Source of the DNA: Silene conica
Lineage: Eukaryota; Streptophyta; Magnoliopsida; Caryophyllales; Caryophyllaceae
Assembly: GCA_029255685.2 (NCBI GenBank)
Contig: CM055312.2
Location: 12,858,649-12,922,648, forward strand
Length of the DNA: 64,000 nucleotides
Direction of reading: 5' to 3'
Program-made: the position numbers and the translations under genes
Part shown: positions 1 through 10,599 of the stretch, one piece after another
Layout: every line of letters starts with the position of its first letter
Position numbering within the stretch: the stretch's first letter is position 1
The notes under the pieces: generated by a model
The model's input: the letters and a program-made list of their open reading frames with translations, nothing else
Told to the model about the DNA's origin: nothing
The model's database searches: none

Positions 1-537
1 AGCAAAGTAGGCAAACCTTTATATGCGTATATGACTACCACCTCAAAAGCAAGGCTCTCCTTTGCCCGTGTTCTGGTAGAAGCGGATTTGGCTACTGATC
101 TCCCGGAGAGTGTTGTCCTCAATACACCCTATCATGGCCAAATCACTCAATCTATAACATACGAATGGAAACCCTATTATTGTGGCTGCTGCAAGAAAAT
201 GGGACATACTGACACTCACTGTCGACTCAACAAAAATGCTCCCCCAAAAACTACCTGGAAACCAAAGGCACAACCTACTACCCAAGCCCCTACCCCACCC
301 ATTTAGAACAATGCTACTGCCCCCCTTCCTGGAATAGTAGTGGCTGCCCCAAATGAGGAGGAATTTATTACCCCAGCCAAAACATCAAATAACACTCCCC
401 CACCAACAAAGCCTACAGCTCCCACTCCTACCCAAAACAAATACGAATTACTCAATGATGAGGACATGGCGGAAAACTTTATCAAAGATGACACCTTGGG
501 AATAGTGGAGATCCAGGAACCAACCCCCCCGACAAAA
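1..537 (+). pseudogene. LINE ORF1 C-terminal part (DUF4283 / CCHC-knuckle nucleic-acid-binding protein)
   Basis: Frame 1 is open from the first base. It begins with SKVGKPLYAYMTTTSKARLS, followed by FARVLVEADL and YEWKPYYCGCCKKMGH, which is the layout of plant LINE ORF1 proteins. The knuckle is C-x2-C-x4-H-x4-C, starting at base 181. A Pro/Thr-rich linker follows, as is usual. A TAG at 304-306 interrupts the frame, and the same frame then runs on to the endonuclease at 538. In this family the protein binds the element's own RNA; this copy is not expected to work. Confidence 0.8.
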
Positions 538-1660
538 ATGCGGATAGCGTCCTGGAACATTAGGGGCTTCAATGATAGCCTAAAACATCACGAGGTTATC
601 TATTTTTTGTGAACCAACAACCTTGACATTTTTGGATTACTGGAGACTCATGTCAAGGCTAATAAGGAGAGAAGCATCATGAATAAATTCCCCAACTACA
701 CCATCCTTAGCAATACCCATGGTAGAATTTGGCTTTTCTATAAACCATCTACTGTGTCGATCTCCAATGTAGTTGTGCATGGTCAACTCATTCACTGCAC
801 TGCCACTTCCAAAATTAGCAATGACCAGATTGCAATTTCTTTTGTCTACGGGAAGAATGACCCTAATGACCGTCTCAGGCTTTGGGATATGCTGATCTCT
901 GTCTCCAACCTTCACCAACCTTGGATTGACCTCGGGGACTTCAATGTTGTGAGGGCCCTCAATGAACGTATTGGACCACACCCTCCTTCCATCAAGGATA
1001 TTTTTGACTTCAATGCTTGTCTCACCAAGTGTTACCTAGATGACATGCGATGTTCGGGCGCTGAGTTCACTTGGTCAAACAAGCAAGGAACAACCAGTAG
1101 AACTTGGGCACGCCTTGACAGAGCCCTTATCAACCCTCTGTGGCTTGCTACTCTTCCTTCCACTTTTGCCCAATGCTTACCACCAGGGATCTCTGATCAC
1201 TCCCCTTTGCTGATCTCACTCAACCACCTTGCTCCCAAAGTTCCCAAGCACTTCAGTTTTCTTAATGCATGGCAACAACACCCTCGTTACATCTCCTTGG
1301 TTGATTCTGCCTGGAACGACACTGAATACAAAGGCACACCTACTTATACCCTATTTTGCAAACTCAAAGCAGTAAGGCAAGCTCTCAAAAGCCTTCATAA
1401 ATCAGATTATTCGGACATCTCTCATCGAGTTACTTGTGCTAGACAGGATCTAGAGGAGTGCCAAGCTAGGCTCCAGGTCTTTCCCTTTGATGCACATCTA
1501 ATATCCACTGAGCGTGATCTCATAAAGCAATTCAAGAAAATCAGTAGCATGTAAACTGATATGTTATTCCAGAGAGCCAAAAGTGACAATATCAAAAAAG
1601 GTGACAGCTCTACATGATACTTTTTTGCCAAGATAGCCAAAAGGAAGCATCTGAGCACCA
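538..1660 (+). pseudogene. LINE endonuclease domain (EEP/APE-like)
   Basis: Starts at MRIASWNIRGFND, the usual N-terminal motif of L1 apurinic-like endonucleases. It continues through GLLETHV (metal-binding Glu), GDFNV near base 940 and SDHSPLL near base 1194 (catalytic Asp-His pair), all in frame 1. The family nicks target DNA to prime reverse transcription. A TGA at 610-612 and further stops at 1552-1554 and 1615-1617 interrupt the frame. The linker towards the reverse transcriptase (…FFAKIAKRKHLSTIGEI) is recognisable beyond them. The catalytic residues I can see are kept. Confidence 0.87.
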
Positions 1661-1699
1661 TTGGTGAAATAAAATATCGTAATGGTATAAGTAGACAAA

Positions 1700-3101
1700 G
1701 GGGTCCCTGATGTTAATGCAGCTTTTGTTGATTACTACACCAACCTCCTAGGTAGGACCACAGCCACCATGCCCATTGAGGGACACATCTTTAATGCTGG
1801 AGCTTTGATATCAGATGATGCAGCTACTTCCCTCACAGCCCCCATCACTAACAAAGACATAAAACAAGCTCTCTTCAGTATTGGTTCAAATAAGAGCCCG
1901 GGCCAAGATGGTTTCTCCTCTGCCTTTTTCAAAGGTTCCTGGGATATAGTTCAAGAGACTTTCTGTGACGCTATAAAGGAGTATTTTTCAAAGGGCCGAA
2001 TGATGAAAAAAGTCAACACCACCTTACTAGCCTTAATCCCCAAAAGCCAAACTCCTACTTCTGTTCTTGACTTTAGACCCATTGCCTGCTGCTCTGTGGT
2101 CTACAAAACTATAAGAAAAATACTTGCGAATAGGCTCATAACAGTGCTTCCTGACATTGTGGGAATTGAGCAAGCTGCCTTCATAAAAGGGAGGAGCATT
2201 TATGAAAACATTATGATGTCCCAAAACCTTATAAAGAGGTACAACCAAAAGCTGATCACCCCGAGATGCCTCATCAAAGTTGATATCCGGAAAGCCTTTG
2301 ACACCCTTCAATGGGATTTCATCCGCGAGATGCTCTTGGGTCTCCATTTCCCACCTATCTTTGTTACTTGGATCATGGGTTGCATATCTTCACCTTGGTT
2401 CTCTCTGAAAGTTAATGGGCATCATTGTGGCTTCTTTCCGGGAAAGGCTGGCATTCGACAAGGAGACCCAATATCACCCTATATCTTCGTCCTTGCCATG
2501 GAAGTCCTCTCGAGACAACTTCGTACCATTCACTCACTCGACCAGGTGTCATATCACCCAAAGTGTGCCAAAATCAAACTCAACCATCTCATTTTCGCCG
2601 ATGACCTCATGCTCTTCTTGCGTGGTGATGTCCCTACTGTCACTGCGGCTTCCCATTGTCTTCAGAAATTTGCCCAACTCTCGGGTTTACATGCTAACCC
2701 GTCCAAAACTAGCATCTATTATGGAGGAGTTCACCATATTATCAAAAGCCAGATAAATGCCATCACGGGGTACCAAGAAGACGCTTTCCCATTCCGGTAT
2801 CTTGGCATCACTCTTAACCCGGGGAAGCTCTCATCCAATATGTACAACCTAATGCTTGACAAAATCCAAAGCTCTATCCAATGTTGGACAGGTAACCTCC
2901 TGTCTTATGCGGGGAAACTTCAACTTATTAACTCAGTTGTGTTTGGGCTTGAAAACTACTAGTGCTCTGTCATCCTACTCCCAAAGTATGTCGCAAAAAT
3001 GGTCAACAAACTATGCAAAAACTTCTTTTGGGGAATTGGACATGGTAAGCGAAGGTTGGTTTTTAAGAGCTGGGCTTCCGTCTGCTCCCCTAGGAATGAG
3101 A
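1700..3101 (+). pseudogene. LINE reverse transcriptase domain
   Basis: The frame carries SIGSNKSPGQDGFS, ALIPKSQTPTSVLDFRPIAC, KVDIRKAFDTLQWDF, GIRQGDPISPYIF and FADDLMLFL. These are the successive RT blocks; the catalytic A/FADD box lies at about 2593-2604. This is an L1-type RT that copies LINE RNA at a nicked target. The frame (frame 2) differs from that of the endonuclease, so a frameshift lies between them near 1690-1705. A TAG at 2960-2962 stands where relatives commonly have Trp (ENY-stop-CSVILLPKYVAKMV). The domain ends at the G run of 3102-3119, beyond which the frame changes again. Confidence 0.92.
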
Positions 3102-3120
3102 GGGGGGGGGGGGGGGGGGT

Positions 3121-3929
3121 TCAATGTCAAGGAGATCCTTAGTTGGAATAAAGCGTTGATTAGTAAATGGATATGGAGTCTGTCACAGAACGAAGATGGT
3201 ATTTGGCAAAAATGGACTCATGCATATAACCTCAAGGGCACCCATATTCTGGACGCCTCCTACAGGCCGCACCACACCGAATCTTGGAAGGGGATAGTAC
3301 ACACGAAGGATACCCTGATTTCAATTGCTGGGGGACGCACACATGCTATGCACCTTCTGAATTCCTGCACTCAAACAGGGGGTTACTCAGTAAGTAAAGC
3401 TTACCATTTTTTTAGGCATAAATGCAGGTTACTAGGCTGGACGGTGCCCCTGAACTTCACTGGAATTGTGCCAAAGCACAGAATTACTACTACTCAAGCA
3501 GTCCAAAAAAAGCTCCCTACACTTGATAATATTTCTAGCCGTGGTATCCAACTTGCAAATAGATGCGTGCTTTGTAAACAAGCTGCAGAAACGCACCGTC
3601 ACTTATTTTTTCACTGCCCTTTTTCCCTGACTGTCAAATGCAAAATACTTTGTTGGCTTGGATTCAAATGAACAGGGGCTGTTAGTGATTTGAAGAATTG
3701 ATTGTACAATCCTTGGGCTGACAAATACCGTGGCCAATGGAAGAGGAAAATCATAAGCAGCTGCGTAGCAAACATGGTTTACAACATTTGGTCGGCGCGA
3801 AACAAGCAGATTTTTTCTGGACAGCTTATCACGTCTGATCAGGTGGTGCAAGCCGTTCAATTTGATGTCAAAGCCAGGCTCGCTACTAGTGCTGATCCCA
3901 AAATCCTTAGATGGCTAAATGTAATGTAA
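3121..3929 (+). pseudogene. LINE C-terminal region with zf-RVT-type domain
   Basis: After the G run, frame 3 encodes GFNVKEILSWNKALISKWIW, a YSVSKAYHFF segment and CVLCKQAAETHRHLFFHCPF, the zinc-binding C-x2-C…H-x4-C pattern of the reverse-transcriptase-associated domain in plant LINEs. A stop lies at 3669-3671. The same frame resumes with NPWADKYRGQWKRKI and IWSARNKQIFSG, again typical of the LINE C-terminus. A 3' UTR of about 130 bases and an A tail follow. It is degraded. Confidence 0.83.
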
Positions 3930-4054
3930 TTTAATGACTTGTTCTTTTTGCTTTTGTTGTGGTCCTTTGTAATTTTGGCTTTTGCTTTTGTAAGATACCC
4001 ATCTCATTTCTTATTCCCTATATGGATGAATACAATGAGACTAACTTTCTTGCA

Positions 4055-4135
4055 AAAAAAAAAAAAAAATAATAATATCAATAATAATAATAATAATAAT
4101 AGCCAAACCATCAACAACCCACGTATACCATACTA
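4055..4135 (+). repeat. LINE A-tail followed by (TAA)n microsatellite
   Basis: A run of about 15 A closes the LINE, then TAA/TAATAA repeats run to about 4110 and recur imperfectly up to about 4190. A-tail-derived microsatellites are common at LINE 3' ends. Confidence 0.75.
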
Positions 4136-5567
4136 ATAATAATATAATAACAACAATAATATGATAATGATAATGATAATATCATTAGTAGTAATAACAC
4201 ACAACAACTCAATCAACAAAACGTATATACGTAATAGCCCAACCCTCTGAACACTAACATCCCTTTTACGACAAGCAACCTCCTGACAGCCTACCTACAC
4301 AGCCCATTTCGACACCCTTTCTGACGTCCGAACCACCACCACACCACGGTGGCTGCCACCCTTGGACCACGGTGCACCTACTGACACCAACCACCACCCC
4401 TGATATGACCATATCAGCCCTCAAAACCAGTGACAAAACACCTTGTCCACAAACAAACATACCGCAACCGTCAGAAACTCGCGTTTTCCTCTCTCGGAAA
4501 ACCCCGTTCCAGCCACCACTACCACCACCCTAACCACCACCTGACATCACCCTCGACTTCTCTCACACCCTACGACTCTATTGGTGGTAACCACCAGACC
4601 TCGACACCCCTACAACCACCTGTAAGACCGTCTGAAGAAGGTCCCACAACACGCCCCTGTTTCCCTCTTATTCTGCCGCCTCTAAACAACTAGGTTCTTG
4701 GTGGTGCTCCGGCCACCACGCGCCACCTCACAACAACCGTAACAAACTATAGACTTCCTACTACGACTACCCAGAGACTCGTATTAAAACACAATTATAT
4801 AACAGTTCGAATAAGTAAATAAAAGCACGAGTAGAGTAACATGAATATACGATTGTTGACAACGAATGCTTACTGTAATGGTCACGGTGGTTGACGATTA
4901 TGGCTGGTGTGTTGGGTTCCTCTTCCTCTCGTTCTTCTTCTATCCACGGTGGCTGAAGGTTGCTTAGGGTTTTGAAATTGTGTGGGATATGGGAGGCTGT
5001 TGTCGATGGATTAGAAGGGTAGGGTTAGGGTTATATTGTATATTTGATATGTCGATGTATATGAGTATGGGTTGGGGTGAACATAAATTATAGGGTTTAG
5101 GAAAATAAAGAAATAGGACTTATGTAGTTAATATTAGTAATACTAATTAAATTAATTACAAAATATAAAATTATTAGTACGGTCGTACTTCATTCCATAT
5201 AATATGAACTATAGAAATATTAAAATACCGGCAATTACTTAAGAATATATAAAAATATAGAATTTAAATACCATTACGACTTAAATAACAATAGAAGTGA
5301 AGTATAGATGAGAAATAAATATAAAATAGGAAATATATTTAATTATAAATATATTATTAGAATTAAAGAAATAGAAATGAAATGTCATTTTACGAAATAA
5401 TCATCAAATATAAAATAATTATGAAATACGAAATAATCGTAGAAATACGATTTATAAAAGAATAATAGTTTACGTAAAATACTTTATAAACATTCTGTTT
5501 GAAATACGTGTTTAAAACATGGTTTGACTGCCGTCGACCGAGGCTAACATACGGGGTATTACGATCA
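4136..5567. other. Low-complexity, partly AT-rich stretch; possible old Ty3 LTR remnant
   Basis: 4250-4740 is rich in CCACCA/CACC. 4790-5520 is strongly AT-rich with loose repeats of the type AAATACGAAATAATCG. The stretch ends in ACATACGGGGTATTAC at about 5550-5565, which resembles the 3' terminus of Ty3-type LTRs (compare ATACGGGATGTTACA at 20635-20649). The host pseudogene frame opens just beyond. I see no matching 5' LTR end and no target duplication, so the LTR call is weak. The short frames at 4266-4460 and 4430-4693 look like composition artefacts. Confidence 0.3.
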
Positions 5568-5985
5568 AATCCTAGTTTCTTTTTGACTATGACAGCAAAG
5601 TTTGCCGCATGATGTGGCGCATATTTTGTGAGGCATATCTTTGGCCTTGGGAAAAGTTTATCATTATACCACCTAACTGTGAATGTGCTGAGCTGCGTGG
5701 AAGAGACATCATAACCAAGAATGGAATAACTGATTATCCCTTCACTCGAACAACTATCCTAGAACGAAGGTTGGAATCTGTCAGATCGCTCACCCTAGTT
5801 CCTTTATCATTATTCAAAACTGGCTTGTTTCGGAATGGTAAAGAAGTCAATTCTGAGCAGCTTCAAGGCACGAACTTGCTCCTGTACCTTGATATGCGCT
5901 TATCAAACCCCCAACTCTTTTTCGATCTCTTGATGAAGCATTATCTCAAAATGAAGGCCATGGGTTAGGAAATTGTGTTTGTTCC

Positions 5986-7449
5986 TGATGCGTGCATATT
6001 ATATATACGTTTCAGTACCCTGTGGCACACAATTTTATGTTTTACGGGTGATTTTATATAACTTTATGCCCGGAACACGTTACTTTGTGCTTTTCTTGCT
6101 ATTTTGTAGGAATAAGCGCGAAAGTGACGAAAACCGAGCCAAAGTTGTCCCAAGTACATTCATTTAGAAGATGGAAGTCCGAACAGGCCTTACATGCATT
6201 GGGAAACGCGAATTGTCCAAGTGAAAAGCTTTTTTAGGTGCGCAATGAAGAAAGGAAGCTAGGCGAACAAGGAAAAGCTTCAATTTACTAGTGCCTACTT
6301 TGGAGAGCCATATCTCGAGTTCTACAATTGATAACCAGGTGATTCCAACTGGAGATGAAAGCGTATCCTCTTAGCTTTCCAACTCCGCAAAAATCGCTTC
6401 ATTCGCACGAGTAATGAAGAAATGGCAACGGTTTGAAATTCAGTGCGCGAAACAGGAATTACGCGCTGAGAGGTACTCGATCGAGTACTTCATCTCCTCG
6501 ATCGAGTACTCAATCTCCTCGATGGAGAGGTCTTGATTCTCAATCTCCTCGATCGAGTACTCAATCTCCTCGATCGAGAGCTCTTGATTCTTAATCTCCT
6601 CGATCGAGTACTTAATCTACTCGATCGAGAGTTTTTGGTTCTTAATCTTCTCCATCGAGTACTTAATCTCCTCGATCGAGTTGATCTTAGCTAATGGGCC
6701 GGGCTTTCATGTTAGCCTTTAGGTATAAAAGGGATTAGTGTTTCTCTAATCAGGATCATCTCATAATATAGACTATCCTCAATTGTTACTATTTTCTCTT
6801 TATTTCTACATTCTACATAAACATTTAGATCTAGCTTTTTCTTGGAATTCGTTCTTGCCTTACATTCGAGGTTAATTTGCAATCTTTCTTTCCTCTTTAC
6901 TTCACTTGTTTTTTTATTTATTCTTATTATTCTTATTTCTCTTATTGCTTATAATTAGTTTATATTATGTCTTTTAATGCTTCCGTCTTAATGGTTAGCG
7001 TAGTTCCCAAAGCCAAGTGTAGCTAATCTCTTTATATGTTGGGATGAGGGAAACCACAGTAGTAAAGTAGAAGGATTGACATGTTTAGTTAGTTTTGTGA
7101 TAAGGGTTGTTTGATAGTAATTTAATTGTGAACCAGTCGATTGAATGCATGCAGGAGACCGGTTTATTTAGTTAAACTCGACCTAGATCGAAAGATTGGA
7201 AGAGTAGACTTGCCTATAGAAAAATAGACTGAACCTAATAGAGTGAAAGTTATTTAGGGGATACTAGGTTGATTTGAGACCAAAAGGAGATAATCGCTAC
7301 CCACCTTATCAAGACTGACTGACTTTTTGTGACCAAACAAACTAGTTTTACATATAGATATTTCCTCCCTGTGGAGATCGACCCTACTTCCACTAGTTTC
7401 TAGTTAGGAGACTTAGGTTATTATTTTTGGTGTATAACGACACACATCA
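5986..7449. mobile_element. Solo LTR, Ty3 (probably Athila-like), 1464 bp, TSD GTTCC
   Basis: Begins TGATGCGTGC and ends GACACACATCA, giving TGAT…ATCA termini. It is flanked by GTTCC at 5981-5985 and 7450-7454. The 3' part contains CTCCCTGTGGAGATCGACCC and CTAGTTAGGAG, closely matching the 3' part of the Athila LTR at 42456 (CTCCCTGTGGATTCGATACC…TTAGTTAGTAG). It carries nine CTCGATCGAG-type palindromes at 6474-6682. A lone LTR with matching target repeats is the normal product of LTR-LTR recombination. Confidence 0.88.
6474..6682. repeat. Array of CTCGATCGAG palindromes at 21- and 30-bp pitch
   Basis: 14-bp sites of the form (T/A)(A/C)CTCGATCGAG(T/A)N start at 6474, 6495, 6516, 6546, 6567, 6597, 6618, 6648 and 6669. 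The steps are 21, 21, 30, 21, 30, 21, 30 and 21. Two sites (6516 and 6648) carry a changed centre. The spacers are AT-rich (e.g. CTCAATCTC, TTCTTAATCTC). Confidence 0.9.
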
Positions 7450-7803
7450 GTTCCTGTGGATGCTGACACATACACGGAGCGCTTTTAGAACGAACAAATG
7501 CTAGAACGGGTCGTTGTTAATTATCGTTTTAGAAGGGGTTTAAAGGTTGACGAGATGCCTTGGATTGTTATGTCTCCCCCTGCCGCGATTGAAGCGTCTG
7601 TCAAAAAACTATAGACTTTTTCAGAAGAGGATGAAATTAGTCGCCTAGTTGCTGTAGGGAAAGATGGCAATATTGTTTCGAGACGAGTTCAATACGAGCT
7701 CAGGACTCATAGGGTTACCGAATCACTGTTTGATGATGTTTTGGAAAGTGACTTGGCTAGTGAATTGGACTCCCTGCCTCAAATGGAAGACTGTCTAATA
7801 TAA

Positions 7804-8137
7804 TTGAAACTATATGGCATGTGTTTTTTCTTATCAACCGACCCCAAATCATTTCGTGATTAAGACTGTTGACGTTATTGTTGTAATTTTTAGTATCAGT
7901 CAGACATCAACGATGTGCTTTCGGTTTCTGTTTTTGAAATGTTGACTTCATTCATCTATTTATGTGACTATGTTATGGGTTGGTTAATTTATGTATGAGT
8001 GTGGTATTTGTCGTTGACCTTTGTTGATTAAATTAGCGATTGATATCAGTTTAAGCATGATATTTCTGGTTTGAGCTAGTTCAAATTCATTGAAACAAAA
8101 ATTTAATAATCAGATGAATCGGCATTAGGGAGGGCGT
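7804..8137. other. 3' flank of the nucleoredoxin-like pseudogene (copy 1)
   Basis: AT-rich sequence after the terminal TAA at 7801-7803, with no coding potential that I can see. It ends with GGCGT at 8133-8137, the target repeat of the Ty3-type LTR that begins at 8138. An almost identical stretch follows copy 2 (16378-16712). The flank resumes at 20650 beyond that LTR. Confidence 0.6.
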
Positions 8138-8402
8138 TGTAAAACCCCTCGCGGCAGAGGAATATTAAACACACAATATGCATGAAAAATGCGCGAAATT
8201 TAAATTTTTTGACATGATAAATAAAACATGCGAGATGAATTACGAAACTAACATGCGGAAAAAAACAAAACTAGATAAGTATAAAGTATTATATTCAACT
8301 GCAACAACCCGGGATAGCATATCCCACGGGTACCAAAACTGTATAAGTAAAAACTGAGTCTAGCTACACGAATATGTAAGTCATGTCAATGCAAGTGCAT
8401 CG
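8138..8402. mobile_element. 5' part of a Ty3-type LTR (copy 1), entered by Copia
   Basis: Begins TGTAAAACCCCTCGCGG directly after GGCGT and matches 16713-16977. It stops at the CATCG target (8398-8402), where the Copia element starts. The rest of this LTR copy is not present here; the second copy continues to 20649. Confidence 0.75.
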
Positions 8403-9587
8403 TGTTGGGAAATGTGTCGTCAAAAATAGTGCGATAACGTCAATGAATATTAATCATTGATAAATCTACAATAAGAATACTCATGGGATGATTCTTCATC
8501 ATATAGTCGACTGATCAACATTAATCGGTAATGATTGGCTTGCTAGAGTTTGACATTACTGTCGTATGACGGTGGTGATCAGTTGATCCCTTTAGGTCAC
8601 ACCTTTAGGACAGATCTGTTAATAAAAAATGATATGACTGTATATTGATACGAGTTATATCGATCCTAGTTTATATAGCATGTAAGGAGAGCATTTATAA
8701 TATGATTATAAATTATAAAATTTTAGTGAATGAAATGTCATTACTAAAATTAAATGTTTATGAAACATAATTTCGAGAATGAATTAATTTATATTAGAAA
8801 TGTTTTAATATAATAAACATGAGTAATCGGATTATTACTTGTTATGTGAATTAAAGTTTAAATTGGTTAAACTTATAAAATGTTTTATTGTTCATTATAT
8901 AATTGATAAATGAACATTATTATTTGATATATGGACCGTGTGATGTAGTCACATTAGACATATTACAAAATACATATTGTAACATTTTATCACATAAAAT
9001 GTTATAAACATTTTTAATCAATTGTTTGCATGTGATGCCAAGTGGTGTTTGGTTGGTGCCCATACATAGGGCACCCTAACCAACCACCCACCCACATAGA
9101 GAAGAACAAAAGGGTTGTTCTCTCTCTATTCTAAAAATTCATTCATGATTTTATTTTGCATGGGGTATTTAGAATAAGAAAGAAAATTGTTTTTCTCTCT
9201 TCTTCTCTTGGCCGTGCATTTTCTCCCACATACACCTTCAATATTTGATATTGTTTTATATAGTAATATTGTTATAAGATAATAATAGTAACTGGGTTAT
9301 TTGTAGTTATTTCTAGCACAAATAATTACAAATTTTAATTAGAGTGTGTCTTGGTGCAATCTTATTGGAGGTCTTCTATTTTGGGGACTTAGGAGGATCA
9401 ATCCGTGATAATAAGCTCAAGAACAAACAAAGAAGGAGTCTGTGTTTGTGCCCTAATTTAGCCGAAATAACATCAATGTAAGGAAATTTGTTTCTCTATG
9501 ATTTCGGTTCATTTAGTTATGCATGCATAAAGTCACTTATATTATGAGATAATATTTTAGTATGACTAAATCGAGTTTAAGAAACTA
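8403..9587 (+). repeat. 5' LTR of Copia no. 1
   Basis: Nearly identical to the solo LTR at 16978-18166. It is also related to the LTRs of Copia no. 2 (53671 and 60741), sharing the TGTTGGGAAATGTGTC start and a block around GATCCCTTTAGGTCACACC. The start is fixed by the CATCG target and the match to the other copies; the end is approximate. Confidence 0.82.
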
Positions 9588-10599
9588 TCACTTAGTATGG
9601 CCTTAGTTATTAATCGGTATTTCCCGTAATGTAAGGGGTTATCGATTTGGATGTAATTTAATGTGATCTCGTATCACTTTATTTTATTGTTTTATTTTAT
9701 TTTATAATGTATAAAATAGATAGAAAATTTTGTAATTTTTGTAATTCCGGAGATCTTTGAAGACGGTGCCTTTCGTAAAGGAGTTTCAACCAAGACGGAG
9801 TTTTGCCTTGGGATGCGTGTCGCGTGTGAAGTTCGAGGGACCAAGGAGTTGGTTTCCGAATTTGTATTTTACATTATTTTCTATTTTAGGAAAGGCCATG
9901 CTAGGAGTTTTATTACGGTTAGCATTTGTTTTATATGTTGCATGCATTGCCAAATCGCCATCAACTTCAACATGCATATCGAGTTTCGAGTCCCACACCG
10001 TGTCAATTAATTTATCGATAATTCACAGACTTAGTTCACTTAAAGGAGATAGATAATAAATTGACAAGATCTCTTACGATATTCAAAAATTGAGATATAG
10101 CCTTACCAAAAAGTAAAGAACCCACGAAGTACTTTCTTCATAAGGGAGTGGGCTCGGCAAAACCGGGGTGCTACCTTATTACGTTGGAGAAGTGGGGTAA
10201 TATGATTACGCTCTCGAAATTTGGTCGATCTCGATGAAGGTATTCGAGCCACCGTAGTGGTAATAAGTTCGGGCTAAGATAAGAATTAATGTAATTTTAT
10301 TAAGGGGTTAATCCACCGAATTATATTAATGAGGGATGTATCGGCTAAACCGTTCCCAAGTTAGTATATATTTGGATCTCGGGATCATTTACTTAATTGG
10401 CTAAGAGATCATTAAGTAGATGTTTTGCGTGTTTATAACAAGTAATAAATTAAAATTGCTCGATACGGCTTATATTGATGAGCTAAATCAAGAATTGGAC
10501 GCCTTATACTTAAAGGAAAGAGCTTATGATAAAGCTAGTGGGAGCTCAAACAAGAATGGTCTTGCGAAGAAGAAGGAAGGGAAAGAAATCACAAAAGGG

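Larger units (their letters stand above)
1..4070 (+). mobile_element. L1-type LINE (non-LTR retrotransposon), decayed, 5' end outside window
   Basis: The parts are in L1 order on one strand: ORF1 tail with a CCHC knuckle, endonuclease, reverse transcriptase, a C-terminal zinc-binding reverse-transcriptase-associated domain, a 3' UTR and an A-rich tail at about 4055-4070. The reading frame is open at base 1, so the element continues to the left. It is a fossil. In-frame stops are visible at 304-306, 610-612, 1552-1554, 1615-1617, 2960-2962 and 3669-3671. The frame changes near 1690-1705, and again across an 18-base G run at 3102-3119. I cannot define a target-site duplication because the 5' end is missing. 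Confidence 0.93.
5576..7803 (+). pseudogene. Nucleoredoxin-like (thioredoxin-fold) host gene fragment, split by a solo LTR
   Basis: Two coding blocks, 5576-5985 and 7450-7803, meet in frame at the duplicated target GTTCC. The translation has the module order of plant nucleoredoxins. First is a module end (DIITKNGITDYPFT). Next come a linker and a module start (FRNGKEVNSEQLQGTNLLLYLD). Then there is a long helix (FFDLLMKHYLKMKAMG), EIVFVPVDAD, MPWIVMSP and RLVAVGKDGNIVSRR. Known nucleoredoxins reduce protein disulphides through a CPPC-type site. Here the equivalent stretch reads LDMRLSNPQL, so no redox cysteines are visible, as in the non-catalytic middle modules of some relatives. There are three in-frame TAG stops, at 5966, 7486 and 7612. 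The 5' part is missing and may be cut by the LTR-like sequence ending near 5567. A sieve-element-occlusion protein, also with a thioredoxin-like core, is the main alternative. Confidence 0.5.

Noticed and set aside
4266-4693. Pro/His/Thr-rich frames on both strands
   Set aside because: Explained by CCACCA low-complexity DNA; no start context or homology.
5015-5035. Telomere-like AGGGTTAGGGTTA
   Set aside because: Only about two units; far too short for an interstitial telomere tract.
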